In this document: piece after piece, positions 45,385 to 55,000 of the stretch
How positions within the stretch are numbered: position 1 is the first letter of the stretch
How the letters are laid out: each line of letters opens with the position of its first letter
Source of the DNA: JBLMYQ01 sp050258375
GTDB taxonomy: Bacteria > Bacillota > Clostridia > Acetivibrionales > UBA4821
Length of the DNA: 62,577 bases
Assembly: GCA_050258375.1 (NCBI GenBank)
Contig: JBLMYQ010000074.1
Span: forward strand, 1-62,577
Direction: 5' to 3'
The notes under the pieces: model-generated
Seen by the model: only the letters and a program-made list of their open reading frames with translations
Told to the model about the DNA's origin: nothing
Databases searched by the model: none
Made by a program: the position numbers and the translations under genes

Positions 45385-46542
45385 ATGCTGCCAAATAATA
45401 AGCTTCTTAAGTTGGTCAAAGTAATTAGCAGTGGTACAAATTTTGAAGAAACTTTAGAGTTCGTTTTTCACTCTTTTCAGGAGCATATTCCGTATAACAG
45501 AATCGGTATAGGACTTATTGACAAGCTTTCAGATACTGTATATTGTCAGGCGGTTCATTCCGATAATTCTACTGTTTTAAAAAGCGGATTCACTTCTTTT
45601 TCTAAAGACACCACTGTAATGGAAGTAGTGGCCTCAGGTAAACCAAGAATTATTGATGATTTGCGTGAATATATAAAAATCAGACCTCATTCTAAAACAA
45701 CTAAGCTGCTTTTGGAGGAAAATGTATTATCCAGTATCACTTTACCCCTATACGTAAATGATAGCCCTATTGGAGTAGTATTTTTTTCAAGTTACCTGCC
45801 TAATGTATATAAAAAAGAACATATAGAGTTTTTAGAGCAAATTGCTACGTTTTTGGCAATTAGTATTGAAAAAAATATATTGATTAATGATTTAATCCTT
45901 GTATCCATAACCGGACTTGCAAAGCTGGTAGAATCAAAGGATAGTGAAACAGGCTTCCATATAGAAAGAATTAAGAATTATTCTGAAACCATCGCAAGAC
46001 AATTAGCTAAGAACGAAGCATACAGGGATATCCTCAATGACCATTACATTCAAGAAATTTCCGATTTTGCACCTATTCATGATATTGGCAAAGTAGGTAT
46101 TGCCGATGGCATTCTATTAAAGCCAGCAAGATTATCTCCTGAAGAATTTGAGGTTATGAAGAAGCATACAATCATTGGCGCTGAAGTGCTTAGAAAATCA
46201 GGCAGCAATATGGCGAAAAAAGATAAGCATTACTTCAGCACAGCTATAGATATTGCTATTGGGCACCATGAAAAAGTAAATGGAAAAGGTTACCCATTTG
46301 GTCTAAGTGGTGAGCAAATTCCTATTTCAGCAAAGATAGTCGCCGTAGCAGATGTTTTTGATGCGCTTACCTCAAAAAGAGTATATAAAGAACCAGTAGC
46401 ATTAAAAGCTTCGTATGATATTATTGCAAGTGAAGTCGGTGCAAGCTTTGACCCAGATGTTGTCAATGCTTTTTTAAAATGCGAAAAACAAATTACAAAT
46501 ATTTACTCTCAGTTTAAGGAAGATTCTCATCTTTTCTTTTAA
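45385..46542 (+). CDS. GAF-HD-GYP cyclic-di-GMP phosphodiesterase
   Basis: About 385 residues; the ATG at 45385 is chosen because GAGGTG precedes it (frame opens at a GTG, 45376). GAF domain at roughly 15-165, then an HD-GYP domain: ETGFHIERIKNY, FAPIHDIGKVGIAD (HD pair), IAIGHHEKVNGKGYP (GYP motif) and SAKIVAVADVFDALTSKR. The residues needed for metal binding are present, so it should hydrolyse cyclic di-GMP. The GAF domain probably senses a small ligand. Confidence 0.9.
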   Translation: MLPNNKLLKLVKVISSGTNFEETLEFVFHSFQEHIPYNRIGIGLIDKLSDTVYCQAVHSDNSTVLKSGFTSFSKDTTVMEVVASGKPRIIDDLREYIKIRPHSKTTKLLLEENVLSSITLPLYVNDSPIGVVFFSSYLPNVYKKEHIEFLEQIATFLAISIEKNILINDLILVSITGLAKLVESKDSETGFHIERIKNYSETIARQLAKNEAYRDILNDHYIQEISDFAPIHDIGKVGIADGILLKPARLSPEEFEVMKKHTIIGAEVLRKSGSNMAKKDKHYFSTAIDIAIGHHEKVNGKGYPFGLSGEQIPISAKIVAVADVFDALTSKRVYKEPVALKASYDIIASEVGASFDPDVVNAFLKCEKQITNIYSQFKEDSHLFF

Positions 46543-46758
46543 CTAACAACGTAATTAAAATTTTCCTTATCATACATCAAATAACCAAGCTATTATAATG
46601 TTGATTAATCTATGATCAACATTATTGCTTTCAAATCCGGTACCATTATCTTAAACTTTTCTAAAGCAGTCAAAAATTTACAAGAATAATAATTGCCGCA
46701 AAGACTGCATTATATATTATGGTAAAAATAATATTAGTAAATTTTTGTTGAGGTTAAT
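46543..46758. other. Intergenic region with a hairpin
   Basis: 216 bases between two + strand genes. A 9-bp stem (AATGTTGAT/ATCAACATT, about 46598-46624) may end the HD-GYP transcript, although no clean T run follows. No other feature seen. Confidence 0.4.
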
Positions 46759-47955
46759 ATGGAAACTTTTTTAAATGAATACAATGTTATATCACCAATA
46801 ATTCTTGCATCTTTATTTGTGCCATTATTAATTGGACTATTTTTCAGAATAAAAAGAACCACTATATGGTTTTCCCTGCTTTCGATATTTAACCTGTTTG
46901 AATTTGCGTTATCCGCATTTTTATCATTTCATCTCACAAGATATTTATTTATAACCAATAAATTCCCTAATTTAAAAGATATTAAGGATTTAACTAATTT
47001 ACTTCCTGATTCCTTTAATCCGGATATTAAAATTTATGTGATATTTACCCCGATACTTTTTTCATTAATAATATTTTTCTTAAAGGCTATTTTTTATAGA
47101 TTTGAAAACAAGTATCTTTATAATCTTTCTCGCATACTTTTGGAAAAAACGGAACAAATGTGGAAGCCCTTCAACTATACTCTCCGCCTATTATTAAATC
47201 TACCTAAATCATTGCTGAATGTATTTATGCTGTGCCTTTTTCTAAACGTAGCAAGCATCTACTTTCCATCCCCTAGCCTTTCAGATCAGTTAGAGCAATC
47301 TAAAATTTACAATATGGTTAATACTCAAACAATTGAACCTATTCTGAATTCCCGGTATATTCAAAAGGTTCCCGTTTTATTCAATAGGACTCTTGCAAAA
47401 ACTGATATTTCTGAATTGAGCCTCCCAGAAAACGAGAACTCTTTGCCCGGTAAGACCAAGCAGGGCATAAGGATAATATGGTATTTTAATGGTGTAACAC
47501 TAGAAGATGCAGTAAAGTCAAATGATGAAATTGATTCTCTTGCTCAAAACCTTGTTAAAACTTTAACATCAAACCGAAAAAAAGCTAAAGCGTTATACCG
47601 TTGGGTTGGCTCGAATATAAAATATGACTATGAGAAAGCTGAGTTAATCAGCAATAAAGATACATCTGCCTCATCAGGCGCAATTGAAGCATTTACTACA
47701 AGAAAAGGCATTTGCTTTGACATGTCAGCATTGTACGCAGCCATGTGCAGAGCTGTCGGATTAAAGGTCAGGCTTATTGCCGGTACAGCCAACAGCGGTG
47801 TCTCTTGGGGCGAACATTCATGGAATCAGGTTTATATACCGGAAGAAGGCACGTGGATAAATGTTGATACCACCTTTTCGATTGGTGGAAATTATTTTGA
47901 CAGAAGGGATTTTGATCTGGATCATCAAGCAGCTAAGATTGCCGGAGAATGGTAG
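46759..47955 (+). CDS. Membrane-anchored transglutaminase-like protein
   Basis: 398 residues. Two to three hydrophobic segments at the N-terminal third (about 15-35, 93-113, 160-180) are followed by an extracytoplasmic transglutaminase-like domain (about 255-385): Cys in KGICFDMSALYAAMCRAVGL, His in WGEHSWNQVYI and Asp in WINVDTTF form the catalytic triad. GAGG precedes the ATG. Its substrate could be a cell-surface protein or peptide; the family includes proteases as well as cross-linking enzymes. Confidence 0.85.
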   Translation: METFLNEYNVISPIILASLFVPLLIGLFFRIKRTTIWFSLLSIFNLFEFALSAFLSFHLTRYLFITNKFPNLKDIKDLTNLLPDSFNPDIKIYVIFTPILFSLIIFFLKAIFYRFENKYLYNLSRILLEKTEQMWKPFNYTLRLLLNLPKSLLNVFMLCLFLNVASIYFPSPSLSDQLEQSKIYNMVNTQTIEPILNSRYIQKVPVLFNRTLAKTDISELSLPENENSLPGKTKQGIRIIWYFNGVTLEDAVKSNDEIDSLAQNLVKTLTSNRKKAKALYRWVGSNIKYDYEKAELISNKDTSASSGAIEAFTTRKGICFDMSALYAAMCRAVGLKVRLIAGTANSGVSWGEHSWNQVYIPEEGTWINVDTTFSIGGNYFDRRDFDLDHQAAKIAGEW

Positions 47956-47965
47956 CACATGCATA

Positions 47966-48074
47966 CCCTCACCCCCCATCTAGCTTCCCTCTCCCACATC
48001 AGGCGAGGGAAGAAATAGAGAAGCTTTAAAAGGGGTAGATGAGTGTATGTGAGGGGAGGTTAGGTGGGGAGTTT
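47966..48074. repeat. GC-rich imperfect inverted repeat (possible non-coding mobile element)
   Basis: Strikingly C-rich then G-rich for this AT-rich genome: CATACCCTCACCCC on the left, GTATGTGAGGGG on the right, and an internal stem CTTCCCTC (47984-47991)/GAGGGAAG (48005-48012). The ends are near complements of each other. It resembles a MITE or REP-like insertion rather than a normal terminator. A related C-rich bit occurs near 28205. Confidence 0.5.
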
Positions 48075-48083
48075 GTCAATAGT

Positions 48084-48114
48084 CTGAGACGAATAATCGT
48101 CTCCTTTTTATTTA
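48084..48114 (+). terminator. Terminator of the transglutaminase gene
   Basis: A 7-bp stem GAGACGA/TCGTCTC (48086-48092 and 48097-48103) followed by CTTTTTATTT on the + strand, ending just at the cax stop codon on the other strand. Confidence 0.8.
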
Positions 48115-49160
48115 ATCGGTGCAAAGTAAAATGCAAAGGCTAAAATTATATAAACGCCTATAAGCTGTGCTCCTTCCAACCAATGACTTTCACCATCCTG
48201 GGAAATAAAATTAGCAATAAGTACTGCAAGTCCAATACCAGCCAATTCAAAAGGATGGAAAATCAAATCCATAGGCTTTCCAAACAATAAGCTTGCAAAT
48301 ACTAAAACAGGTGCAACAAACAATGCAATCTGCAGACTTGAGCCAACTGCTATTTCAAGCGCTACATCCATTTTATTTTTAATTGCCATAATTATTGCCG
48401 TTGAGTGTTCAGCTGCATTACCTATAATCGCAAGGATTATTATTCCAATGAACATGTCATTCCAGCCAAGACTTTTTGCTGTTGCTTCAATAGAACCAAC
48501 AAGTATTTCGCTCTCAAACGCAACTGCCACAGTCGCAATAAGAAGTATCACTAATGCCTTATATTTTCCCCATTTTGCTTCACATTTTTCTTCATCAACG
48601 CAGCTTAAAATATCTTTGTGAGTGAAGAAAGAGAAAATTAGTCCCAATATATATATTAAAATCATAATTATTGCATTAGCAATACTTAATCCCTCATAAG
48701 CAAGCCTTTGCTCAGGTGTAGTTCCATTAAGGAAAACAGCAGGTATTACTAAGCCTATTGCAGCAAATATAAGTAATGTTGCACTATTTACAGATGCCTT
48801 CTGATTAAAGGTTTGAATCTTGTGCTTAAACCCTCCGAACAACATACTGGCACCAAGAACCAGAAGTACATTTCCAATTATTGAACCAGCAATAGATGCT
48901 TTTGCAATATCATGCTGCCCTGCCCTTATTGCAAATATTGCAATAATCATTTCAGTTGCATTGCCAAAAGTTGCATTCAGAAAGCCGCCCAATTTGGGAC
49001 CTGTATGAACAGCTATATTCTCTGTAGCTTCACCCATTACACCTGCAAGTGGAACAATTGCAAGACATGCGGTAATGAATACCCATGTTTGATTATAGTG
49101 TAAAAGTTCCAGCGCAAAACTGATTGGTACAAAGATTAATAAATATTTTAGATATTTCAT
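48108..49160 (-). CDS. cax: Calcium/proton exchanger (Cax family)
   Basis: 350 residues from the ATG at 49160 (GGGAGGG upstream); the longer frame to 49190 lacks a site. About 11 membrane helices in two repeats, each with the ion-binding c-motif: GNATEMIIAIFAIRAG in the first half and GNAAEHSTAIIMAIK in the second. An acidic loop (CVDEEKCEAKWG) joins the halves. It exports Ca2+ in exchange for protons. Confidence 0.93.
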   Translation of the reverse strand: MKYLKYLLIFVPISFALELLHYNQTWVFITACLAIVPLAGVMGEATENIAVHTGPKLGGFLNATFGNATEMIIAIFAIRAGQHDIAKASIAGSIIGNVLLVLGASMLFGGFKHKIQTFNQKASVNSATLLIFAAIGLVIPAVFLNGTTPEQRLAYEGLSIANAIIMILIYILGLIFSFFTHKDILSCVDEEKCEAKWGKYKALVILLIATVAVAFESEILVGSIEATAKSLGWNDMFIGIIILAIIGNAAEHSTAIIMAIKNKMDVALEIAVGSSLQIALFVAPVLVFASLLFGKPMDLIFHPFELAGIGLAVLIANFISQDGESHWLEGAQLIGVYIILAFAFYFAPIK

Positions 49161-49377
49161 ATTTACCCTCCCGAAAATTTTGTTATTCAATTAAGCATTT
49201 ATGATAATATCAAATATTCTTGTGTTTTAAAATATATTTTTATATTTTTGTATCTTTATTTTTTGCCTTTTGCTTGTTAAATATTGGCTTAAAATATTTA
49301 TCTCTTAATTTTTATATGGTATAATTATTACAGTAATACTGTATCAAAATAGTTTTGCACGCATAAAATATTTTAGA

Positions 49378-49556
49378 AATACTCCTGAGATGTTCGGTAC
49401 GTCTATTATTTTGAACCTACATTAAGTAAAAGGGAATTCGATGTTTAAGTAATATATCATGCCTCCTTAATGAGAGGAAGATAGAAAAGCTTAACAGGAT
49501 ACCCACCTAGCAGAGGCTAGGTATCAAAATATAGATTAACGGCATCTTGGGGCTAA
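49378..49556 (+). ncRNA. ssrS: 6S RNA (RNA polymerase regulator)
   Basis: The 5' end reads CTCCTGAGATGTTCG and the 3' end GGCATCTTGGGGC, which pair as the closing stem. Both ends closely match the conserved 6S ends (Escherichia coli CTGAGATGTTCG and GGCATCTCGGAG). Length of about 180 bases is typical. A central weakly paired region and an internal ACCTAGCAGAGGCTAGGT hairpin (about 49505-49522) fit the usual long-hairpin form. 6S RNA mimics an open promoter and traps sigma-A polymerase in stationary phase. Exact ends are uncertain by several bases. Confidence 0.85.
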
Positions 49557-49657
49557 TTACATAGTTCTAATATCTTATTTCTAAAGCAACTCTTTATTTT
49601 ACAATATGTTTTTGATGTATATATAAGTCCTAACTATCATAAATACATGAGGATAAC

Positions 49658-50323
49658 ATGGACAACTGTACTCAAGTACAACTTATGAATATTTTCAGTC
49701 TTCTTCTTGCGCATTTTGGGAAAAGGAATTGGTGGCCCGGCGATACTTCTCTTGAAATTGTGTTTGGATGTATATTAACTCAAAATGTTAGTTGGAAGAA
49801 TGTTGAAGAAGCTATTATTAAGCTAAAGGAAAAAAATCTGATAAATCTTGAAGCAATCATTAATGTTTCAGATGAAAATCTAGGTCTACTTTTAAAAAGT
49901 ACACGTTATTACAATCAAAAAGCTGTCAATATTAAAAGCTTTTGTTCCAATATGCTTGATAGTTTTGATGGGAATCTTGATAATTTATTTTCAATGGATA
50001 TTCCAAAGCTCCGTGAGTATCTGCTTTCTCTAAAAGGTATTGGCAAAGAAACTGCTGACTCAATAATACTTTATGCCGCTAATAAACCAATATTTGTGGT
50101 TGACGCTTACACAAAACGCATTTTCTCCCGCTTAGGGTATTTTAATAAAGATTCATCATATGACGAAGTACAAGCTTTCTTTATGAAAAATCTTTTGCAT
50201 GATGTATACCTTTTTAATGAATTTCATGCTTTGATTGTATGCTTAGGACAAAGCATATGTAAAAATACTAATCCGCCTTGCAGCAGCTGTATTCTTGAAA
50301 GATTCTGCATCAAAAAAGTTTGA
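49658..50323 (+). CDS. EndoIII-family DNA glycosylase lacking the catalytic lysine (MagIII-like)
   Basis: 221 residues of HhH-GPD fold with a C-terminal four-cysteine [4Fe-4S] motif (C-x6-C-x2-C-x5-C). In the helix-hairpin-helix, LKGIGKETADSII has Glu where EndoIII (including the nth product at 42468) has its catalytic Lys; the Asp of VVDAYTKR is kept. Loss of that lysine is known in monofunctional glycosylases such as the 3-methyladenine enzyme MagIII. It may remove alkylated bases without cutting the strand. Start ATG is weakly supported by AGGAT upstream. Confidence 0.85.
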   Translation: MDNCTQVQLMNIFSLLLAHFGKRNWWPGDTSLEIVFGCILTQNVSWKNVEEAIIKLKEKNLINLEAIINVSDENLGLLLKSTRYYNQKAVNIKSFCSNMLDSFDGNLDNLFSMDIPKLREYLLSLKGIGKETADSIILYAANKPIFVVDAYTKRIFSRLGYFNKDSSYDEVQAFFMKNLLHDVYLFNEFHALIVCLGQSICKNTNPPCSSCILERFCIKKV

Positions 50324-50374
50324 AAATATAAATCTCAAATTATATAGAAAATATCTTTTATTGGAGGCATACCT

Positions 50375-51460
50375 ATGTCGCAATCTTCCTCATTAGAACA
50401 GAAAATAGAAATATTTAGCATTCATAATGTCACTCCCGGGATGACAGTTTCACAAGATATAAAAGATAAGAATGGCTTTCTTCTTGTTAAATCAGGTATG
50501 CAACTTAACGAAAAGCTTATTGGTAAACTTTTACAATTTGGCATTGTAGAGATTCCTATTTTTGTAACCCATCAGGAAAGTAATATTCCTATTAATAATA
50601 TTTATCTTAATCAAATATTCAGAGAGCAGCTGCTTAGCTCAATAAATACATCGATAATCAGCTTTATTCGAAATAATGAATATTGCAATAGGATAATTAA
50701 CTTAGCCAGAGATCTTACAAAAGACGATATTCTTATGTCATTGCTGGTAGAGCTAAAAACTATGGGCTATAATGTTCTTATACACAGCATAAATGTATTT
50801 GCTTTATCAATGATTATAGGCTTTAAAAAAGGTTTTTCAACTGATAGACTTATTGTTCTTGCTCAAGCAGCAGCTCTTCATGATATCGGAAAAAAATTTC
50901 TTCCTATTGAAGTTCTTCAACATGAGGAAAACTTAAGCGATGAAGAGAAAAAAACTTTTGAGCAGCACCCTCTTTTTAGCTATGAATATCTTCAATCAAT
51001 AAATGGACTGAATTTTGAAGTTCCGAAAATATGCTATCAGCACCATGAAAGAATGGACGGTATGGGTTATCCTAATAAGCTTTCAAAAGATAATACCCAT
51101 AAGCTTGCCCAGATAATTTCTTTGGCAGATTCATTCGCATGTATTATTGGCAATAATATTATAAAAAACAGAAGAGGCTTTTCTGAAGCAATTGAGTATT
51201 TAGAAGGAGCAGGCGGCGTATACTTTGATTTGGAAGATTCGAAATGTCTTCTCGAAGAAATTTCTGTCTATAAAATAAATGACTGGGTTACTTTAAGTAA
51301 TGATGATATCGGTATAGTAACAAAGAATTATGACTTGGCACCATTAAGACCAGTTGTAACGGTTTTCTTTGATAAATTCAAGCAGAAGTATTCCTTCCCT
51401 AAACAAATCGATTTAGCATCAAAAAATTACGCAAATATATTTATTAAGGGAGTTTTATAA
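50375..51460 (+). CDS. HD-GYP-domain protein
   Basis: 361 residues with GGAGGC upstream. N-terminal ~130 residues contain a PilZ-like/DUF3391-like start (VTPGMTVSQDIKDKNGFLLVKSGM). The HD-GYP domain covers about 140-300, with ALHDIGKKFLP and CYQHHERMDGMGYPNKL plus ISLADSFACIIG. A C-terminal beta-rich tail follows. Metal-site residues are present, so a cyclic di-GMP phosphodiesterase role is likely. It lies 50 bases after the glycosylase gene and may share its message. Confidence 0.88.
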   Translation: MSQSSSLEQKIEIFSIHNVTPGMTVSQDIKDKNGFLLVKSGMQLNEKLIGKLLQFGIVEIPIFVTHQESNIPINNIYLNQIFREQLLSSINTSIISFIRNNEYCNRIINLARDLTKDDILMSLLVELKTMGYNVLIHSINVFALSMIIGFKKGFSTDRLIVLAQAAALHDIGKKFLPIEVLQHEENLSDEEKKTFEQHPLFSYEYLQSINGLNFEVPKICYQHHERMDGMGYPNKLSKDNTHKLAQIISLADSFACIIGNNIIKNRRGFSEAIEYLEGAGGVYFDLEDSKCLLEEISVYKINDWVTLSNDDIGIVTKNYDLAPLRPVVTVFFDKFKQKYSFPKQIDLASKNYANIFIKGVL

Positions 51461-51469
51461 TGTTAATCA

Positions 51470-52012
51470 TTACGAATAATTTATATTATCTTTCTGCATT
51501 ATAACAACGTCCCTAAATTTTCCTCCTAAAGAAATGTGATTTTCCAGTTTTTTAACAAAATAAAAACCCATTCTGTTCCAAAACCCGATAGCTCCTGTAT
51601 TATCATTTATAACTGAAACCAGGACTTTTTCAAGTTTAAATTTCTTTTTTGTATAATCAATAAGACTTTCGATTACTACTTTCCCATATCCCATCCTTCT
51701 ATATTCAGGAGCAATTATTATTGAATTAATCCACAGTGAATCCTTGTCTTGATATTTCATGCTCCCTTTAAGCATTCCAATTTTATGTCCCTCTTCATTG
51801 ATAACCCATACAAAAAAGTCATAACTGCTAACAGCACTTTCATTAATTTTTTTTTGCATTTCATCTAATGTTAAATACCTATCAACTCCTGTGGCAAACA
51901 TATATTGGTCAAGCCTGTTATACCAATCCAGAACCTCTGGAAGGTCTTCATTTACGATGTTCAGGAAACTAATCCGCTCATTCTTAAAATTCAATGACAC
52001 CACTTTAATCAC
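51470..52012 (-). CDS. GNAT-family N-acetyltransferase
   Basis: 180 residues. The acetyl-CoA binding motif INSIIIAPEYRRMGYGKVVIESLIDY and the later NTGAIGFWNRMGF are standard for the Rim/Ard-type GNAT fold. Start is probably the GTG at 52012 with AGG just upstream. The substrate is unknown. Convergent with the HD-GYP gene on the other strand; separated from smc by a strong terminator. Confidence 0.85.
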   Translation of the reverse strand: MIKVVSLNFKNERISFLNIVNEDLPEVLDWYNRLDQYMFATGVDRYLTLDEMQKKINESAVSSYDFFVWVINEEGHKIGMLKGSMKYQDKDSLWINSIIIAPEYRRMGYGKVVIESLIDYTKKKFKLEKVLVSVINDNTGAIGFWNRMGFYFVKKLENHISLGGKFRDVVIMQKDNINYS

Positions 52013-52032
52013 CTATTATAATATTTCTAGAC

Positions 52033-52074
52033 AAAAAAAAATAATCCTGCCTTACCCTGCAGGATTATTTTTTT
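52033..52074. terminator. Terminator of the smc transcript
   Basis: A stem of about 13 bp (AAAATAATCCTGC with its complement, 52038-52050 and 52059-52071) and an 8-base loop, with A and T tracts on both sides. It begins at the smc stop codon. Confidence 0.9.
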
Positions 52075-55000
52075 AACTGGCTTTATCATTCATTTTAAGT
52101 GAAACTAATTTTGATACTCCTCTTTCCTCCATTGTTACTCCATACATTGTGTTTGCAGATTCCATCGTACCTTTTCTATGAGTAATAAGTATAAACTGCG
52201 TATTAAATGTAAAATTTTTCAGGTAATCTGCAAATATATATACATTTGCTTCATCAAGTGCAGCTTCAATCTCGTCCAGAATACAAAACGGTGCCGGATT
52301 TATCCTTAATATTGCAAACAATAACGCTATAGCTGTAAGTGCTTTTTCTCCTCCTGACAAAAGCATCATATTTTGAAGCTTTTTCCCCGGTGGTTGAACC
52401 TCGATATCAATGCCGCTTTCAAGAATATTCTCTTCATCTGCAAGCTTTAATGATGCCTTTCCTCCACCAAATAATTCTTTGAAAACCTCATTAAAATTCT
52501 CACATATTCTGTAGAATTGTTCAATAAACTGCCTCTTCATTATGGAAGTCATTTCTGAAATAACTCTCTTAAGTTTTTCTTCAGCATCAAGCAAATCATC
52601 TCTCTGGTGAGTCAAAAACTCATATCTTTCTTTGGTTTTTGTATATTCCTCAATCGAAGAAACATTCACAATTCCCAAATCTTTTATTTCATTCTTTAAT
52701 TGGGTAATCTCTTTTTGCGCCGAACCAACTCCACTTATATCTCTTTTATATTCAAGAGAATTCCCCAGAGTTATCTCATATTCTTCCCACATTCTATTTT
52801 GTAGTGCTTCTAAATCCATTTCAATTTTTGTCTTTTTTATTTCAAATCTAGAACTTTCTTCCTTTAAGTTTTCTATTACTTTAAGCTTTTCAATTACAAA
52901 ATCTTCAAGGTTGGTTAGTTTAGCAGTCATATCTTCTTTTGTTTTTTTAGCTTGGGAAAGCTTTGTCTCCATTTCAACTTTAGCAGCTTCAAATTCGATG
53001 GCTTTAATTTTATATTTTTCTATCGCTTCTTCCAAGGTAGATTTTTCTGTGTGCTTTCTTTCTTTTTCCGAGTGTTTCTTTGTTATATCCTTATCTAAAG
53101 ATTCAATTTCACTACTGATTCTTTGCATATCCTCTTGAACACCAGATATGCTCTCTTCAATAGAGGATAATGAAACCCTAATGTTTGAAATATGCTCAAA
53201 TACTCTATCCTTCTCTACATATACAAGTTTAAAGCTCTCTTGTGCTTCTTTAACACTACTCTGAAGCTGCTCGGTTAGCTTATCCATATCGGCTATTTCA
53301 TTACGCTTAATCTCCATTGAGCTTTCAGCATCTGATTTTTGAATTTTTATCTGTTCCTTCTCTGCTTTTAGTATTATTGTTTTATCATTTATGCTTTTTA
53401 CAAGGTTCTCTAAAGCAGTAAGCTTTTCCTCTTCCCTTGCAGATGCGACCTGTCTTTCCTTGATATCAATATTTTTAAGATTTATGTCTTCAATATATTT
53501 TGTTATTGAAGCTTTTAATTCTTCATGGGTCTTCATTCTTTCATTTAGCTTTTGCTCAAGCTTTATCAACACATCAGAGATTTCTTTTATTTCTCTGCTC
53601 CTGCTTAACAACCCTGCTGTCCTTGTATTTATACTTCCTCCTGACATTGCTCCCGAAGAATTGATTATGTCACCATCAATTGTTATAATTCTAAACGAAT
53701 ATTTATGCTTTCTGGCCATAGCAATTCCATTATCCATATTATCTACAACAATTGTATGTCCAAGGAGGTTGTCAACTATTCCCTTGTATTCCTTTGCACA
53801 TTGAACAAGCTTTGATGCGACTCCCTTGTAACCGCTGGAACTTTTAAGCTGCAATGCAGCTTCATCCAGGCTGCTACCTTTTACTACGTTTAACGGTAAA
53901 AATGTTGCTCTGCCCAGATTTCTTTGCTTTAAAAAATCTATTGCTTTTTTGGCTGAATCTTCGTCTGCAGTTACTATATTCTGAAGCGCTGAACCCAATG
54001 CAATTTCTATACTTGTTTCATATTCTTTAGGAACATTTATCAACTGTGCAAGTGCACCATGTATACCTTTTCTAAACAATTCATCTATTCTGCATTCTTC
54101 TAATATTCCTTTTACGCTTTTAAAGTACCCTTCATTTTCTCTCTCTAAATCCGAAAGAAACTTATGTCTGGATTTTTTACTGTTAATTTCTATTTTTACA
54201 GAATCCAGCTCTTTCTCGATTCCGAAGATTTCAGATTCCTTCCCAGTTTTCAATATATTTATTTCCGAAATTGAGGCTTCAATTTCTTTTATTTCTCTGT
54301 GGAGCCTCTCGATTTCATCATTGATATCTTCTCTTTTCATGGTTTGCATATCAAGAGACATAACATGTTCATACATATCTTCTTCGATTTGGCTTTCTCT
54401 TCTTGAAATACCTTCGAGAAACACTTTTAAACTATTAAGCTCTGATTTCTTTTGAGAAATCAAGTTTATTCTCTCAATTACTTCTGTTTTCATTGCTTCA
54501 ATTTTTTCTTGCTCATCTATAATAGACTGATTAACCTTCGAAAGTTCAGCTTCTTTAATAGTAAGCTCGTCTGAAAATCTTACCTTATCCTTATCCAATC
54601 TTTCAATCTTCTTTTGCTTGATATTTTTTTCTTCTTCGAGTTGAACTGCTTTTTGCTTTAATGTTTCAGTTTCTTCTTTTATTCTTTCATCGTTTTTTTC
54701 AATATTATCTATTCTCTCTTGTGCAAGCTTAACATCAGAAGCACTCAATTCAATAGCTTTTTCAATTTCAAATATTTTTTGCTGAAGCTCTTCTATTTCG
54801 TGCTCAATTCTTTCCGATTCAGAATGCATTGCTTTTCTTTCATTCTGATTTTCATCGAATGATTTTTGTTCAGACTGAATTTGCGCTTCTAAGTTTTCAA
54901 CATTAATTTGTATCTCGTCTAGTTTTTCTTTAAATTTCTCCATGTTGATTATGAATACATTTACTTCTAAAATTTTAAGCCTTTCTTTAAGGCTTAAAAA

